In this document: positions 35,625-45,588 of the stretch, piece by piece
How the letters are laid out: each line of letters begins with the position of its first letter
Numbering within the stretch: the first letter of the stretch is position 1
The notes under the pieces: generated by a model
Told to the model about the DNA's origin: nothing
What the model saw: only the letters and a program-made list of their open reading frames with translations
Database searches by the model: none
Program-made: the position numbers and the translations under genes
From: Clostridia bacterium
Lineage (GTDB): Bacteria > Bacillota > Clostridia > Acetivibrionales > DSM-2933
Direction: 5' to 3'
NCBI GenBank assembly: GCA_026416815.1
Contig: JAOAEJ010000067.1
Coordinates: 96,886 to 160,885 of the forward strand
Length of the DNA: 64,000 bases

Positions 35625-37130
35625 TTACATATTTCCAATGCTTTTACTTAATTCCAGCAATCCATCGGCGGTATCATCTATGACTGCAAAGGAGGCCGCA
35701 ATTTGTTCCATAGCCGCTGCCTGATGCTGAGTAGCACTCGCAATAGATTCAACCTCATCCAATGATTGAGTTGTGAGAGCTTTTATATTCGCAACAATTT
35801 GTACAATTTCGCGTCCATACCTGGAGGTTTGATTGCTTGATTGAGCAATTTCCTGAACCTTTTGGTTTGATTTTTCCTGCAACCTTTTAAGTTTTTCAAA
35901 AGATTTTCCGGCTGTCCTGACCAGCTCGATACCGGTCTTGATTGTGTTAGAGCCTTGATCTATGGATGAAACAGCGTTACATGTGTCTTCCTGAATTTGT
36001 TTGATTAGATTAGCTATCTCCTTTGCCGCTCCTCCTGACTGCTCCGCAAGCTTTCTTATCTCATCGGATACCACCGCAAAGCCCTTGCCGTGTTCTCCAG
36101 CTCTTGCAGATTCTATAGCGGCATTTAAGGCAAGCAAGTTGGTTTGGGCTGTAATAGCAGTAATAATCTCAATAATTTTGCCTATCTGCTCAGATCTATC
36201 TCCAAGTCGGTTGATAAGTTCCTTACTCTGAGTAGTAGAAACCTCAATTTCCTCCATATTTTCTATAGCGTCAGTCATAATCTGCTTACTCTCTTCTGTA
36301 GCTTGATAGGTAGCCTGTGATATCTCGGACATTTCACCGGTCTGAAGAGCAATGTTTTCTAATGTACTTGAAATGCTTTCTACGGTGTTGGTGGTGTTTT
36401 CTACGTATTTCAAGTTTTTTTCACAATCCTGTGCTGCTTTTCCAGCGTTTTGAGCCATTTCGTTGTTTGCTTGAGTAGTTTCCTCAATGGTGGTTGAGAG
36501 CTGTTTGACCGAGTGGGCAAGAACATCTGAAGCATTTGATGATTGCTGCATGACATCCTTAAGTTTTTCGAGGATTGCTGCCTGCTCCTCGGAGCTGGTA
36601 AGGCTGTCCAGCAGATTTCTGGTTCTACGCGCAAGCATTATAAATATTGATGAGAGGCAGAAAAATTCTATCACATACCCTATAGTTACTGAAAGATAGT
36701 CTTTAAAAGTTTCAAAGTCAGCTCTGAAGTATTTTGAAATTATAAGTCCAAACAGTCCCATTATGAAAGCTGAAGTAGTGAGTTTCCTGTCAAAGTAAAG
36801 ACAGCTTAGGGCTATTGGAAAGAGATAAACGAGGAAAATCCCAATTTCACGATTCTTTGCTAGTATTGCTATAACCATTGTACTCATCGTAATAGTAAAA
36901 TACTTCACAAAGGTGCTGTTAAAGCTCAACTTTCTTAGGATTATAGGCAGTATTGCTCCCACAGTCCCTGCTACTGAAGATATAAGCAGCATTTTGAGAT
37001 CAAAGGTGAAAAAGCCAACTAAGCCCAGAGTAAAAAGCAAGGGGAAGGCAACTGTTGTACCGCAAAGTATCCTTGTAGTAATTATGTTGACCCGGTGCTC
37101 ATTCTTGAGTATGAAAGATTTCTGCCCCAT
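35625..37130 (-). CDS. Methyl-accepting chemotaxis protein without extracellular sensor domain
   Basis: The 501-residue protein has six closely spaced TM helices in residues 18-165 with very short loops, then a coiled coil and a C-terminal signalling domain whose hairpin tip ([20 protein letters not shown], then [20 protein letters not shown]) is the contact site for CheA/CheW. There is no periplasmic ligand domain and no clear HAMP, so it probably senses something within the membrane or the cytoplasmic linker. The SD is GGAGG before the ATG at 37130. No other chemotaxis genes are in the window. Confidence 0.92.
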   Translation of the reverse strand: MGQKSFILKNEHRVNIITTRILCGTTVAFPLLFTLGLVGFFTFDLKMLLISSVAGTVGAILPIILRKLSFNSTFVKYFTITMSTMVIAILAKNREIGIFLVYLFPIALSCLYFDRKLTTSAFIMGLFGLIISKYFRADFETFKDYLSVTIGYVIEFFCLSSIFIMLARRTRNLLDSLTSSEEQAAILEKLKDVMQQSSNASDVLAHSVKQLSTTIEETTQANNEMAQNAGKAAQDCEKNLKYVENTTNTVESISSTLENIALQTGEMSEISQATYQATEESKQIMTDAIENMEEIEVSTTQSKELINRLGDRSEQIGKIIEIITAITAQTNLLALNAAIESARAGEHGKGFAVVSDEIRKLAEQSGGAAKEIANLIKQIQEDTCNAVSSIDQGSNTIKTGIELVRTAGKSFEKLKRLQEKSNQKVQEIAQSSNQTSRYGREIVQIVANIKALTTQSLDEVESIASATQHQAAAMEQIAASFAVIDDTADGLLELSKSIGNM

Positions 37131-37480
37131 AAAATAACCTCCTGAGAATTATATGATATTATAAAAATCCACTTTTTTGACAATATTTTTAAATTTTTCT
37201 TGCCATAGTTGCTTATTAGGCTTAAACTTATGTTAATAAAAGAATCTAGAAAATATTAAAACTTTGCCTCATTGCGCGGAATTACCTTCACTAATAAATA
37301 TTTCATCAAAATATAATAACAAAACAGTGTGAGCTTAATTAAATATAGAAATTTGGATATTGTAAAAATACATTACTATATTACCATAATTATGTGTCGA
37401 ATAAAAGTCGCAAACATTAAAAAATGTAATCAAATGTAAAAAAATATTCTGCTCAAATAAAAACTAGAGGTGATAAAACA
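37131..37480. other. Divergent intergenic region
   Basis: AT-rich region between the divergent chemoreceptor and amidohydrolase genes. It must hold both promoters, but I see no clear consensus pair, hairpin or small gene. Confidence 0.45.
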
Positions 37481-38905
37481 ATGAAAGACAAAAAGTTTTA
37501 TGATAACCACTTTCATGCGATGAATTTAAGCCACCCATATTTGCTCGCTTTTGTCCAGCGCTTCAACTTACAATTGTTATTGGCAGCTAACGCTTTTCTG
37601 GGCGGCTTTGCTTCTGCATTTATCGGGAAGAAAATAAATAAAATAAAAAATCTTTTTTCGGTTATGGAAAATGACACTAAAAGCTTTTTTATATTAGTCG
37701 AGGACTATCTGAAAGAAAGTGAGCTAATAAAAGATGGGCATCTGGTTATTGGTGAAAACAAATATAGCAAAATTGTTTTGACTCCATTAATAATTGATTT
37801 TGGATTTAAAGGTGCCGATAATCCGGATATTTTCTACAACAAGGCGTCGCAAAAACCGGTTCTGGATCAGATACTGGATGTGCTTAACGGTATAAGGGAA
37901 TATACAAAGGAAAGGCCTGACGGTATATTTGAGATATACCCTTTTTTGGGAATCAACACAAAGAATTATCACTTAAAAGATGAGACTAGTGAGAAGGTAA
38001 TCAAAGTACCGAATCTTGAAAGGTTAAACGAGGGCCTTAAAAATAAAGTTAAATATAAAGAAAAGTCAAAGAAGCTTGTGTTTTACGGTAGGATGTCAAT
38101 AAATGAATATGAGGAGCTCATAAAGCTTTTTGTTGATGAAAGGGATAAAAATTCAATAAAAAGGATTTATCAATACTCTCAGGATGTGGGGCAAGGTGGT
38201 ACCTTACTTGATACATTAGATAAATACTTTGGAGAATATATCGGGACTTCCGATGATCTTTTTAGCAATATGGGAGGATTTGAAGGAGATATTGATAGCG
38301 TTAAAAGTAACTATTTTGCGGGTATTAAATTGTATCCTCCTCTTGGGTTTGACCCTTGGCCGGAAGATGATGAGGAGGAATTGGAGAAAGTCAAATATCT
38401 TTATGAATACTGCTGCAGGAAGAGAATACCTATCACAACCCATTGTAATAATGGAGGATTTTCCGTACTGGATAAAAAAGAGGCTAGGAGATATACCTCT
38501 CCGGCAAGGTGGGAAAAGGTGCTGCAAAAATACCCTGATTTGAAGATTAATTTTGCCCATTTCGGCGGTCAAAGTGAAATTATGGGTATCATTCCTGTGA
38601 GGGAGTGGTTTAATACGGTTTTAACCCTCATAACAAAGTATGAATATGTCTACGCCGATTTCTCCTACAACGGAGTTAACCCCAAAACCTACAGAGATTT
38701 GAGGAAAGCTGTACATAACTTACCCGATGGAGCTAAAGAAAAGGTGCTCAACCGTATTTTATTTGGCTCGGATTTTTGCGTAAACTTGATAGATATAGAT
38801 TCGTACAATGAGTACCTGGATAAATTCTCGAAGATAGATGTTTTTAATGACGATGAAAAAGACATGTTTTGTAGGATTAATTCCGAGAGATTCTTGTTTT
38901 ATTAA
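37481..38905 (+). CDS. Amidohydrolase-2-family metal-dependent hydrolase
   Basis: The 474-residue protein has metal-site motifs of the amidohydrolase (PF04909) barrel in order: DNHFHAM (residues 8-13), IKLYPPLGFDPW (Lys/active-site strand), PITTHCNNGG (His), NFAHFGGQ (His) and LFGSDF (catalytic Asp near 427). It is larger than typical PF04909 members (about 300), with an inserted segment (about 30-250) that includes a hydrophobic stretch (LLLAANAFLGGFASAFIG). Function and substrate are unknown. The SD is GAGGTGATAAA before ATG 37481. It is monocistronic, with a very strong terminator. Confidence 0.75.
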   Translation: MKDKKFYDNHFHAMNLSHPYLLAFVQRFNLQLLLAANAFLGGFASAFIGKKINKIKNLFSVMENDTKSFFILVEDYLKESELIKDGHLVIGENKYSKIVLTPLIIDFGFKGADNPDIFYNKASQKPVLDQILDVLNGIREYTKERPDGIFEIYPFLGINTKNYHLKDETSEKVIKVPNLERLNEGLKNKVKYKEKSKKLVFYGRMSINEYEELIKLFVDERDKNSIKRIYQYSQDVGQGGTLLDTLDKYFGEYIGTSDDLFSNMGGFEGDIDSVKSNYFAGIKLYPPLGFDPWPEDDEEELEKVKYLYEYCCRKRIPITTHCNNGGFSVLDKKEARRYTSPARWEKVLQKYPDLKINFAHFGGQSEIMGIIPVREWFNTVLTLITKYEYVYADFSYNGVNPKTYRDLRKAVHNLPDGAKEKVLNRILFGSDFCVNLIDIDSYNEYLDKFSKIDVFNDDEKDMFCRINSERFLFY

Positions 38906-38956
38906 AAGTTTAGGAATGTATTTGAAGATTTAGATAAATCCAGATCAAAATAGACG

Positions 38957-39025
38957 AAATGCCCAAGTATATCAAGCTGCAGATATCCTAATGGTGTAAG
39001 CTTGATATACTTGGGCATTTTACTA
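38957..39025 (+). terminator. Very strong terminator after the amidohydrolase
   Basis: A perfect 22-bp stem (38957-38978 with 38999-39020), followed by TTTTACT. It stands between convergent genes and can serve both. Confidence 0.85.
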
Positions 39026-39050
39026 TAATTCCGGTAAGGCTGCTGATAAC

Positions 39051-39290
39051 TTATGCAGTTATACAGCATTCTACAGTTACTACTTCGGGCTTATCGTATC
39101 CAAAGTCTTCTACAGCTGCTGCAAAATTTTCAGCTTCTTCTTTTGAGGCGAATTTTTGAGCATCAGCTAAATTAACTTCAAAATAGTCATCTTTGTTCTT
39201 ATCATACTTTACGTATCTCTCAAGTTTATCCGGCCATTTGGTTATAAAGATATGTTTCCTGGCAGCCCTATTATTTTGAACGTGTATCAT
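39051..39290 (-). CDS. Small hypothetical protein
   Basis: The 79-residue soluble, charged protein has no recognised domain. A basic N-terminal half (NRAARKHIFITKWPDKLERY) is followed by a region with a helix (ASKEEAENFAAAVEDFGYD) and a C-terminus ending CCITA. The frame can open upstream at 39344, but ATG 39290 has SD AAGGAGA 9 nt before it. Monocistronic; function unknown. Confidence 0.65.
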   Translation of the reverse strand: MIHVQNNRAARKHIFITKWPDKLERYVKYDKNKDDYFEVNLADAQKFASKEEAENFAAAVEDFGYDKPEVVTVECCITA

Positions 39291-39539
39291 TTTAATATCT
39301 CTCCTTAACTTAATAAATATAGAATATAAGATTATTATTTTCAATTTAAAATTAAATATCTCAGACTGAAGAAGGATTTTGATTGTTCTCCTTTTGTTGG
39401 CATTCCTTTAAGTATAATAATATGTTTAATTTACTTTATAGTCAAGACAGAAAAAACAGTATACTTTTACTACCTGCATATAAAAATTGATAAGCTGTAG
39501 GATACTATTAATATTCTATATTAGATGAGGTAAATAATT

Positions 39540-41012
39540 ATGAAATTAAAACCATTCCCGCCAAATACCGCATGGTTAAATACAGATAAGCCCATAACAC
39601 TGGAGGAGTTAAAAGGTCATGTGGTATTACTGGACTTTTGGACATACTGCTGTATAAACTGCATACATGTATTGCCTGAACTGGCTTGGTTGGAAGAAAA
39701 ATATAAAGATGAACCTGTAGTGGTAATCGGTGTACACTCGGCAAAGTTTGAAAATGAGAAGGATATTGGGAATATCAAACATGCCATAGCTCGTTATGAA
39801 ATAAACCACCCTGTGTTAGTTGATAACAGTCATCGTTTATGGACTGTATATGGGATTTCTGCATGGCCCAGCTTTCTGCTGGTGGGTGCCGATGGGGAGA
39901 TAATTGGAAAGGCAGCAGGTGAAGGAGTAAGGGATGCACTTGATAGCGGTATAAGAAAGGCTTTAAAAGAGGGAAAAGACAGGGGGATTCTTGTAAGTCA
40001 AAAAGTTAGTATAATTCCTGATAAAAGAGATAGCGCCTTTCTTTCCTATCCTGGAAAGCTTGATATTGATAGAAAAAGAAATCACCTGTTCGTTAGCGAC
40101 TCAAACAACAACCGTGTACTTCAAATTGGATTAATAAGTAAAACTAAAGGAGAGATATTAGAGGTAATCGGAGGTAAGAATAAGGGATTTAAGGATGGAA
40201 GCTATAGCGAGGCTAGATTTTTCAGGCCCCAGGGTATAGCATTTCACAAAGATTATCTCTTTGTATGCGATACTGAAAATCATGCTATAAGAAGGATAGA
40301 CCTTGACAATTGGTTTATTACAACCATAGCCGGAAACGGAAGACAAGCAGAATGGGGAGCAAAAGGAGGAAAAGGTACTGATGTATCCCTGAATTCACCC
40401 TGGGATGCTGTTGTACAAGGCAGACATCTTTATATAGCCATGGCTGGGTCACATCAAATTTGGAGATTGGATATAGATAGTCATTATTGTGAGGTGTTTG
40501 CCGGAAGCGGGAGGGAGAATATAGTTGATGGTCCTGCAAGAGCTGCCCAACTGGCTCAGCCGAGTGGGATAGCTGTTGGGGAGGGTGAACTGATTTTTGC
40601 AGACAGTGAGGTATCAGCTCTTCGTAGTGTGAGGATAGACAATGGATATATAGGAACCTATATTGGAGAGGGGCTTTTTGTATTTGGTTTGCGAGATGGT
40701 GATTTTGATAATGCTTTACTTCAGCATCCTCTGGGAGTTCATTATAATGCGGGCATAGTATATATTGCCGATACCTACAACCATGCTATACGCAGAGCGG
40801 ATTTAAAAAACAGGAGTCTGACAACTCTTTTGTCGAGGAGGGAAGAGTCTGCTTGTGACCTTGATAGGGAGGTGTGTAAAACCCTTGCTTTAAATGAGCC
40901 GAATGATGTAATATTCCATGATAATGCCCTATATATAGCAGATACCAATAACCACTTATTAAGGGTGTTTGATCTGGATAGCAAAACTCTAGAAAACCTG
41001 GAAATACAATGA
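39540..41012 (+). CDS. Thioredoxin-like / NHL-repeat protein (NHLRC2-like)
   Basis: The 490-residue protein has an N-terminal thioredoxin fold (about 1-150) with the redox motif WTYCCINC and the cis-Pro segment SAWPSFLLV, followed by an NHL-repeat beta-propeller (about 160-485; repeated LFVSDSNNNRVLQI, LFVCDTENHAIRRI, VYIADTYNHAIRRA, LYIADTNNHLLRVF). This is the layout of animal NHLRC2 and its bacterial homologues. No signal peptide is seen, so it is probably cytoplasmic. The partner is unknown. A promoter for the next gene lies just behind it. Confidence 0.87.
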   Translation: MKLKPFPPNTAWLNTDKPITLEELKGHVVLLDFWTYCCINCIHVLPELAWLEEKYKDEPVVVIGVHSAKFENEKDIGNIKHAIARYEINHPVLVDNSHRLWTVYGISAWPSFLLVGADGEIIGKAAGEGVRDALDSGIRKALKEGKDRGILVSQKVSIIPDKRDSAFLSYPGKLDIDRKRNHLFVSDSNNNRVLQIGLISKTKGEILEVIGGKNKGFKDGSYSEARFFRPQGIAFHKDYLFVCDTENHAIRRIDLDNWFITTIAGNGRQAEWGAKGGKGTDVSLNSPWDAVVQGRHLYIAMAGSHQIWRLDIDSHYCEVFAGSGRENIVDGPARAAQLAQPSGIAVGEGELIFADSEVSALRSVRIDNGYIGTYIGEGLFVFGLRDGDFDNALLQHPLGVHYNAGIVYIADTYNHAIRRADLKNRSLTTLLSRREESACDLDREVCKTLALNEPNDVIFHDNALYIADTNNHLLRVFDLDSKTLENLEIQ

Positions 41013-41042
41013 ATTTATAAAATATCTAAAACTTTGTTAGTA

Positions 41043-41070
41043 TTGATATAAAATAAAAAGCTGTTATAAT
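41043..41070 (+). promoter_or_regulatory. Sigma-A-like promoter of azlCD
   Basis: TTGATA, 16-nt spacer, TATAAT, 33 bp before the azlC start. Confidence 0.6.
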
Positions 41071-41102
41071 GAAAAAAGTCGAAAAAATTAGGGGATTAAA
41101 AG

Positions 41103-41804
41103 ATGAGAAATTTGCAAAGTATAAAGGAAGGGGCTGCTGCTGCTGTACCTGTTGTAATAGGATACATTCCTACAGCTATGGCCTTCGGGCTGCTTGCAAA
41201 AACTGTAGAGGTTCCGCTTTTGTACAGCTTTTTATTTTCAGCTATGGTTTTTGCCGGGGCCAGCCAGTTTATGGCTCTCAATCTGATTAAATCAGGTGTT
41301 TTGGCAGGAGAAATCATTCTGGCTACATTCCTTATAAACCTGCGGCATTTTTTAATGAGTGCTTCACTAGCTGCTCGTTTAAAGGAAAAAAAGAAAGTAT
41401 TGCTTTCCATTATTGCCTTCGGTATAACCGACGAGGTGTTTTCGGTTGCAGCTACTATGGAAAAGAAGCCGGATACAACGTATTTGCTTACACTTCAGGG
41501 GATTACATATAGTTCATGGGTAGGTGGGACGGTACTAGGATACCTTATAGGGGCTATTTTACCGGCTTCGGTTCAAAGCAGTATGGGTATAGCCTTATAT
41601 GCAATGTTCGTAGCTATTCTTGTACCTGAAATGAGAAAGTCAATATATGTGGCTGTTCTTGCCATAGGGGCCGGGACAATTAATTGGCTTCTAACCTGGT
41701 TAAACTTGCTTCCCTCAGGATGGAATATGATTGTGGCAACTGTGACCTCAGCTTTAGCCGGTGCAATGTTTTTTAGTGAAGATAGCAGGGAGGGAATAAC
41801 GTGA
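41103..41804 (+). CDS. azlC: AzlC-family branched-chain amino-acid exporter subunit
   Basis: The 233-residue membrane protein has about six TM helices; conserved AzlC segments are PTAMAFGLLAKT, MVFAGASQFMALNL and FLINLRHFLMSASLA. With AzlD it exports branched-chain amino acids or analogues. The SD is a weak GGGG 9-10 nt before ATG 41103. The stop overlaps the azlD start by 4 bp (GTGA), so translation is coupled. Confidence 0.92.
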   Translation: MRNLQSIKEGAAAAVPVVIGYIPTAMAFGLLAKTVEVPLLYSFLFSAMVFAGASQFMALNLIKSGVLAGEIILATFLINLRHFLMSASLAARLKEKKKVLLSIIAFGITDEVFSVAATMEKKPDTTYLLTLQGITYSSWVGGTVLGYLIGAILPASVQSSMGIALYAMFVAILVPEMRKSIYVAVLAIGAGTINWLLTWLNLLPSGWNMIVATVTSALAGAMFFSEDSREGIT

Positions 41805-42106
41805 AAAATTTTTTAGTGCTAATCATAGGTATGACGGTAGTAACGTATATTCCCCGGTTGATACCTTTGGCAGTTTTATCCCAACGTAATATGCCACAAC
41901 TTTTGCGCCGCTTTTTGCTCTTTATACCTTATACCGCTCTTGGTGCCCTTATTATACCTGGGGTAGCAGGTGCTACACCTGAAAGGCCTATAGCCGGGAT
42001 TATCGGAATAGGGGTGGGTGCAGTTTTAGCGTGGAGGAAACAGACTTTAGTAGTGCCTGTATTGGCTTCTATAGCAACAACCTTTCTGGTCCTGTGTATT
42101 AGATGA
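41801..42106 (+). CDS. azlD: AzlD-domain protein, partner of AzlC
   Basis: The 101-residue membrane protein has three to four TM helices and matches the AzlD family (TYIPRLIPLAVLSQRNMPQL, FIPYTALGALIIPG). It starts with GTG inside the azlC stop. It is the small subunit of the AzlCD exporter. No terminator hairpin is obvious after it, and the pyk promoter follows 86 bp later. Confidence 0.9.
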   Translation: MKNFLVLIIGMTVVTYIPRLIPLAVLSQRNMPQLLRRFLLFIPYTALGALIIPGVAGATPERPIAGIIGIGVGAVLAWRKQTLVVPVLASIATTFLVLCIR

Positions 42107-42191
42107 ATTATATTTTTGTAAGTTGCAGGCTATAATTTATTAGGCTACAATTATATGTATACAAATAAAAGCATTTTTCTCAGGCTTGTTA

Positions 42192-42220
42192 TTGAAGTGT
42201 CCTAGCCAAAGTGATATAAT
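42192..42220 (+). promoter_or_regulatory. Sigma-A-like promoter of pyk
   Basis: TTGAAG, 17-nt spacer, TATAAT. The transcript would carry a leader of about 330 nt. Confidence 0.6.
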
Positions 42221-42224
42221 TGAA

Positions 42225-42557
42225 TATCGTAAAAAATAATAATATATATAGTTGCATGTACATTAGCAGAAAGCCTTTATATGATGGCATTGTATACATT
42301 GTTACTTACAGATTACATAGAGTATGAGGCCCATAGTAAATTTTTCTGCTTAAAAATAAATTACATATAAGGTATTATATCTGTATAATGCAGGTGTTAT
42401 ACCAAAATTGCTACACACGCAGCGGGGCGTAGGGCATAGCGGAAGCCTTACGCTTTTGTATGTTTACTACTACCGAGTTCCGATATGCCGTACTATACGT
42501 TGCAAATGTACCCGGTATTATTAGTTAAAATTTAAAGTTTAATTCGGAGGGAAGAAA
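42225..42557 (+). other. Long leader of pyk with a terminator-like hairpin
   Basis: Non-coding. It contains the hairpin GCGTAGGGC (42427-42435) paired with GCCTTACGC (42445-42453; one G-T), followed by TTTTGT, about 100 nt before pyk. This looks like an intrinsic terminator or attenuator within the leader. The preceding part is AT-rich without clear structure. No known riboswitch was recognised. Confidence 0.45.
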
Positions 42558-44309
42558 ATGAGAAAAACAAAGATAATTTGTACATTAGGACCTGCGGTGG
42601 ATGATGAGAATATACTCAGGAGACTTATGATAAAGGGCATGGATGTTGCTCGTATCAACTTTTCCCATGGATCTCATGAACAACACAAAATAAGGATTGA
42701 CAATTTCAAAAAGGTAAGGAATAGCTTGGGACTTCCTATTCCTTTGCTTTTGGATACCAAGGGCCCGGAAATCAGAACCGGAAAGTTTGAAAATAATGAA
42801 GTGACACTTGTACAAGGTGAAAGCTTTGTATTGGTAAATGAAGACATTATAGGTGACAGTTCAAAATGTACAGTTACATACAAGGAATTGTATAAGGATG
42901 TAAAAAAAGGAAGTCGTATTCTTATAAACGATGGATTGGTTGAACTTGAGGTAAATCAGGTTAAAGGTAAGGACATCTACTGTACTGTATTAAATGGAGG
43001 TATGCTTGGAAATAACAAAGGTATCAATGTACCTGGTGCAGAAATTCATCTTCCATCACTTACTGAACAGGATGTTGGGGATATAATATTCGGTATAGAA
43101 AATGAATTTGATTTTATTGCTGCTTCCTTTGTAAGAAAGGCTAGCGATGTTATAGAAATAAAAAAAGTGCTTGAAAAAAATAATGGACAGGAAATAAGGG
43201 TAATAGCAAAGATAGAAAACAGAGAAGGTATACAGAATGTTGATGAAATAATCAAAGTAGCTGACGGTATAATGGTTGCAAGGGGAGACCTCGGGGTTGA
43301 GATACCGGTTGAAGAAGTACCTATTGTTCAGAAAATGCTTATAGAGAAATGCTACAGGAAAGGCAAACCGGTTATTACTGCAACACAGATGCTTGATTCA
43401 ATGATAAGAAACCCTAGGCCAACCAGAGCTGAAGCGAGTGATATAGCAAACGCTATCTATGACGGTACAAGTGCTATAATGCTTTCAGGAGAAACTGCTG
43501 CAGGAAAATACCCTATTGAAAGTCTTGAAACAATGGCTAAGATTGCTAAAAAAGCCGAAAGTTCCAGAGATTATTGGAGTGGTTTCAGCTCCATGCAGTA
43601 TGATTTGATGGGCAGTGTTACCAATGCTATCAGTCATGCTACCTGTACAACTGCTCTTGACTTGAAGGCTTCTGCCATAGTTACTGTTACAAAAACAGGG
43701 CATACTGCAAGAATGATATCCAGATTCAGACCGGCTTGCCCTATAATTGCTACCACAGTTTCAGAGAGGGTACAGCGCCAGCTTTCGCTTTCATGGGGTG
43801 TAGTACCGTTCCTTGTAGGGGAGGCAACTTCCACAGATGAAGTATTTGATATGGGCGTGGAGAAGGCTCTTGAATCAGGATTGGTAAAGAATGGGGATTT
43901 GGCGGTTATTACTGCGGGAGTTCCTATAGGCGTAAGTGGTACCACAAATATATTGAAGGTACATGTAGTGGGCAAAGTCCTCGTACAAGGTATCGGTGTA
44001 GGCAGAGGCTCACAAACCGGGGAATTATGTGTAGCTAGAACATATGCGGAAGCTAAAGAAACGTTTGTAGACGGCAACATACTTGTCGTTCCCTATACCA
44101 GTAATGAAATGCTCCCTATTATTAAAAGGGCGTCAGCTCTGGTAGTAGAAGAGGGTGGAGTAAACTCTCATGCCGCTACAGTTGGGCTTACGCTGGAGAT
44201 ACCTGTTATAGTATGTGCTGAAAATGCTACGCAGATACTGAAATCAGGCTCAGTTGTTACAATTGATTCAGATAAAGGTATTGTTTACTATGGCGCAACT
44301 CAAAACTAA
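42558..44309 (+). CDS. pyk: Pyruvate kinase with C-terminal PEP-utilising domain
   Basis: The 583-residue protein makes pyruvate and ATP from phosphoenolpyruvate in glycolysis. It starts with KIICTLGPAVDD, has FSHGSHEQH, LLDTKGPEIRTG, GDLGVEIPVEEV and the Pyk active-site region ATQMLDSMIRNPRPTRAE. After the normal enzyme (about 475 residues) comes an extra domain of about 110 residues with the phospho-His-like motif GGVNSHAATVG, as in Bacillus and clostridial enzymes. The SD is GGAGGG before ATG 42558. It is monocistronic, with two hairpins behind it. Confidence 0.97.
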   Translation: MRKTKIICTLGPAVDDENILRRLMIKGMDVARINFSHGSHEQHKIRIDNFKKVRNSLGLPIPLLLDTKGPEIRTGKFENNEVTLVQGESFVLVNEDIIGDSSKCTVTYKELYKDVKKGSRILINDGLVELEVNQVKGKDIYCTVLNGGMLGNNKGINVPGAEIHLPSLTEQDVGDIIFGIENEFDFIAASFVRKASDVIEIKKVLEKNNGQEIRVIAKIENREGIQNVDEIIKVADGIMVARGDLGVEIPVEEVPIVQKMLIEKCYRKGKPVITATQMLDSMIRNPRPTRAEASDIANAIYDGTSAIMLSGETAAGKYPIESLETMAKIAKKAESSRDYWSGFSSMQYDLMGSVTNAISHATCTTALDLKASAIVTVTKTGHTARMISRFRPACPIIATTVSERVQRQLSLSWGVVPFLVGEATSTDEVFDMGVEKALESGLVKNGDLAVITAGVPIGVSGTTNILKVHVVGKVLVQGIGVGRGSQTGELCVARTYAEAKETFVDGNILVVPYTSNEMLPIIKRASALVVEEGGVNSHAATVGLTLEIPVIVCAENATQILKSGSVVTIDSDKGIVYYGATQN

Positions 44310-44340
44310 GCCTTAGAGTTATAGATAAGCCACGTAAAGG

Positions 44341-44401
44341 AGTTGTTCCCCAGTTAAGCAAATTCTGCTTGTCAAAGCGCATTGCCTAACTGGGGAAAAC
44401 T
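44341..44401 (+). repeat. Intergenic hairpin with TTGCCTAACTGG core, copy 2
   Basis: CCCCAGTTAAGCAA (44348-44361) pairs with TTGCCTAACTGGGG (44382-44395) with one mismatch. AGTT and AACT flank the stem. It shares the TTGCCTAACTGG arm with the hairpin at 24809-24820. No T-run follows, so it is not a classic terminator. Confidence 0.55.
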
Positions 44402-44439
44402 AAAATTACACTGACTACTTATCAATAGGAAACAAAATA

Positions 44440-44487
44440 ACAAAGGGAATACCTTGAATCTAGTCAAAGGTATTCCCTTTAATTATC
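44440..44487. terminator. Bidirectional terminator between pyk and the PilZ gene
   Basis: AAAGGGAATACCTTGA pairs with TCAAAGGTATTCCCTTT (one bulge) around a 6-nt loop, with T/A tails on both strands. Confidence 0.85.
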
Positions 44488-44526
44488 ACAGCATTGTAGC
44501 TAAAACAAACAGAACCCTTTGCAAGG

Positions 44527-45207
44527 TTACTTTTGTTTTTTAAATAAGCCCGATAGGTACAGTTCTTCCTGGTGCTGAAGTTGAGATAACAGTCTATCAT
44601 ATGTAGCACTGTTTTTTTCATCTATCTCCAATATCCTGAAGCCGTATTCATAATAACCGTATTTAGGTACTATTCTTATAACTTCAGCTTTAAACTCGAT
44701 GAAATCATCTTTGCCTATAGACTCCCAGACTTTAAGTTTGACTGCGGTACCTTTACTGACATATTCTTTAAAAATAGCAAAAACACCTGTAGCACTCATG
44801 TTCTTAACGATAGAATATACAGTAGAATCGGAAGTATAAACATGGGACGGCATATTGCAACCATACCTTTTGCTTTTTCTTGCGTTGTTAAACTTCTTAA
44901 TATCGGTAACAGCGACCTTAGCTAGGCCAGGAAACGATAATTCTATGTCACTTACTACCCCGGATAGTAAATATTCATATTTTTCATCTCTGATTTTGCA
45001 TACAACGTTGTCACCTTTTAAAACATTATTTTTCAGGAAAGCTTCGGTAAAGACTACATAAAGGTTTGCACTGTCTGCTCTCTGGACAACACTGGGTAAC
45101 TGCACATCTAATATCTTTAGATGGTGGACAGTTACTACTGTACCTTTTTTGAAAAAATTGTTTATATCCTCTCCAGGGAAAAACTCACTCAATATTGAAG
45201 TGGCCAA
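44527..45207 (-). CDS. PilZ-domain cyclic-di-GMP receptor protein
   Basis: The roughly 226-residue protein has an N-terminal beta-barrel-like region of the YcgR/YpfA type (about 1-100) and a C-terminal PilZ domain (about 105-215). The latter has the cyclic-di-GMP motifs RKSKRYGC (RxxxR) and NMSATGVF (D/NxSxxG). It should bind cyclic-di-GMP and alter motility or surface functions. The frame extends to GTG 45240, but TTG 45207 lies 6 nt after GGAGGGG and is preferred. It is a likely effector for the three diguanylate cyclases at 6.8-12.4 kb, though no direct link is visible. Confidence 0.88.
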   Translation of the reverse strand: MATSILSEFFPGEDINNFFKKGTVVTVHHLKILDVQLPSVVQRADSANLYVVFTEAFLKNNVLKGDNVVCKIRDEKYEYLLSGVVSDIELSFPGLAKVAVTDIKKFNNARKSKRYGCNMPSHVYTSDSTVYSIVKNMSATGVFAIFKEYVSKGTAVKLKVWESIGKDDFIEFKAEVIRIVPKYGYYEYGFRILEIDEKNSATYDRLLSQLQHQEELYLSGLFKKQK

Positions 45208-45559
45208 AAAGATCCCCTCCTCTGTACATGTCGAAAACACAAAAAATACATAATATATTATACCACGCTGTATTAAAAAATTGTCAATGTTTAATGCGAT
45301 TAGCAGGATTTTATTAGTATTTTGATGTGAAATCCTATTATATACCCGTTATATAATTCATTTGACTTTAAAACACTAATGATATGTTGACTTTTGTTGA
45401 TTGAAAAGCTAAAGCTTGCTTAATTAATTTTAAACGGTTTTTAGAAAAATGTCTATAAGTTTTTTGTTTTTTAGATAAAATGTATGGCTAACCTATCTAT
45501 ATGGATTTAATAAGACTTAGAATGGTATGGCAAAAAATCAAAGATAAACACAGTAATAA

Positions 45560-45588
45560 TTGAAGTGGTTTTGCAGTAATGGTATAAT
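45560..45588 (+). promoter_or_regulatory. Sigma-A-like promoter of the hybrid-kinase phosphorelay genes
   Basis: TTGAAG, 17-nt spacer, TATAAT, with a leader of about 200 nt. The rest of 45241-45792 is AT-rich and shows no gene. Confidence 0.55.

Noticed and set aside
41013..41102. T-box or other riboswitch before azlCD
   Set aside because: Only 90 bp, containing a plain promoter; no room or sequence for a leader.
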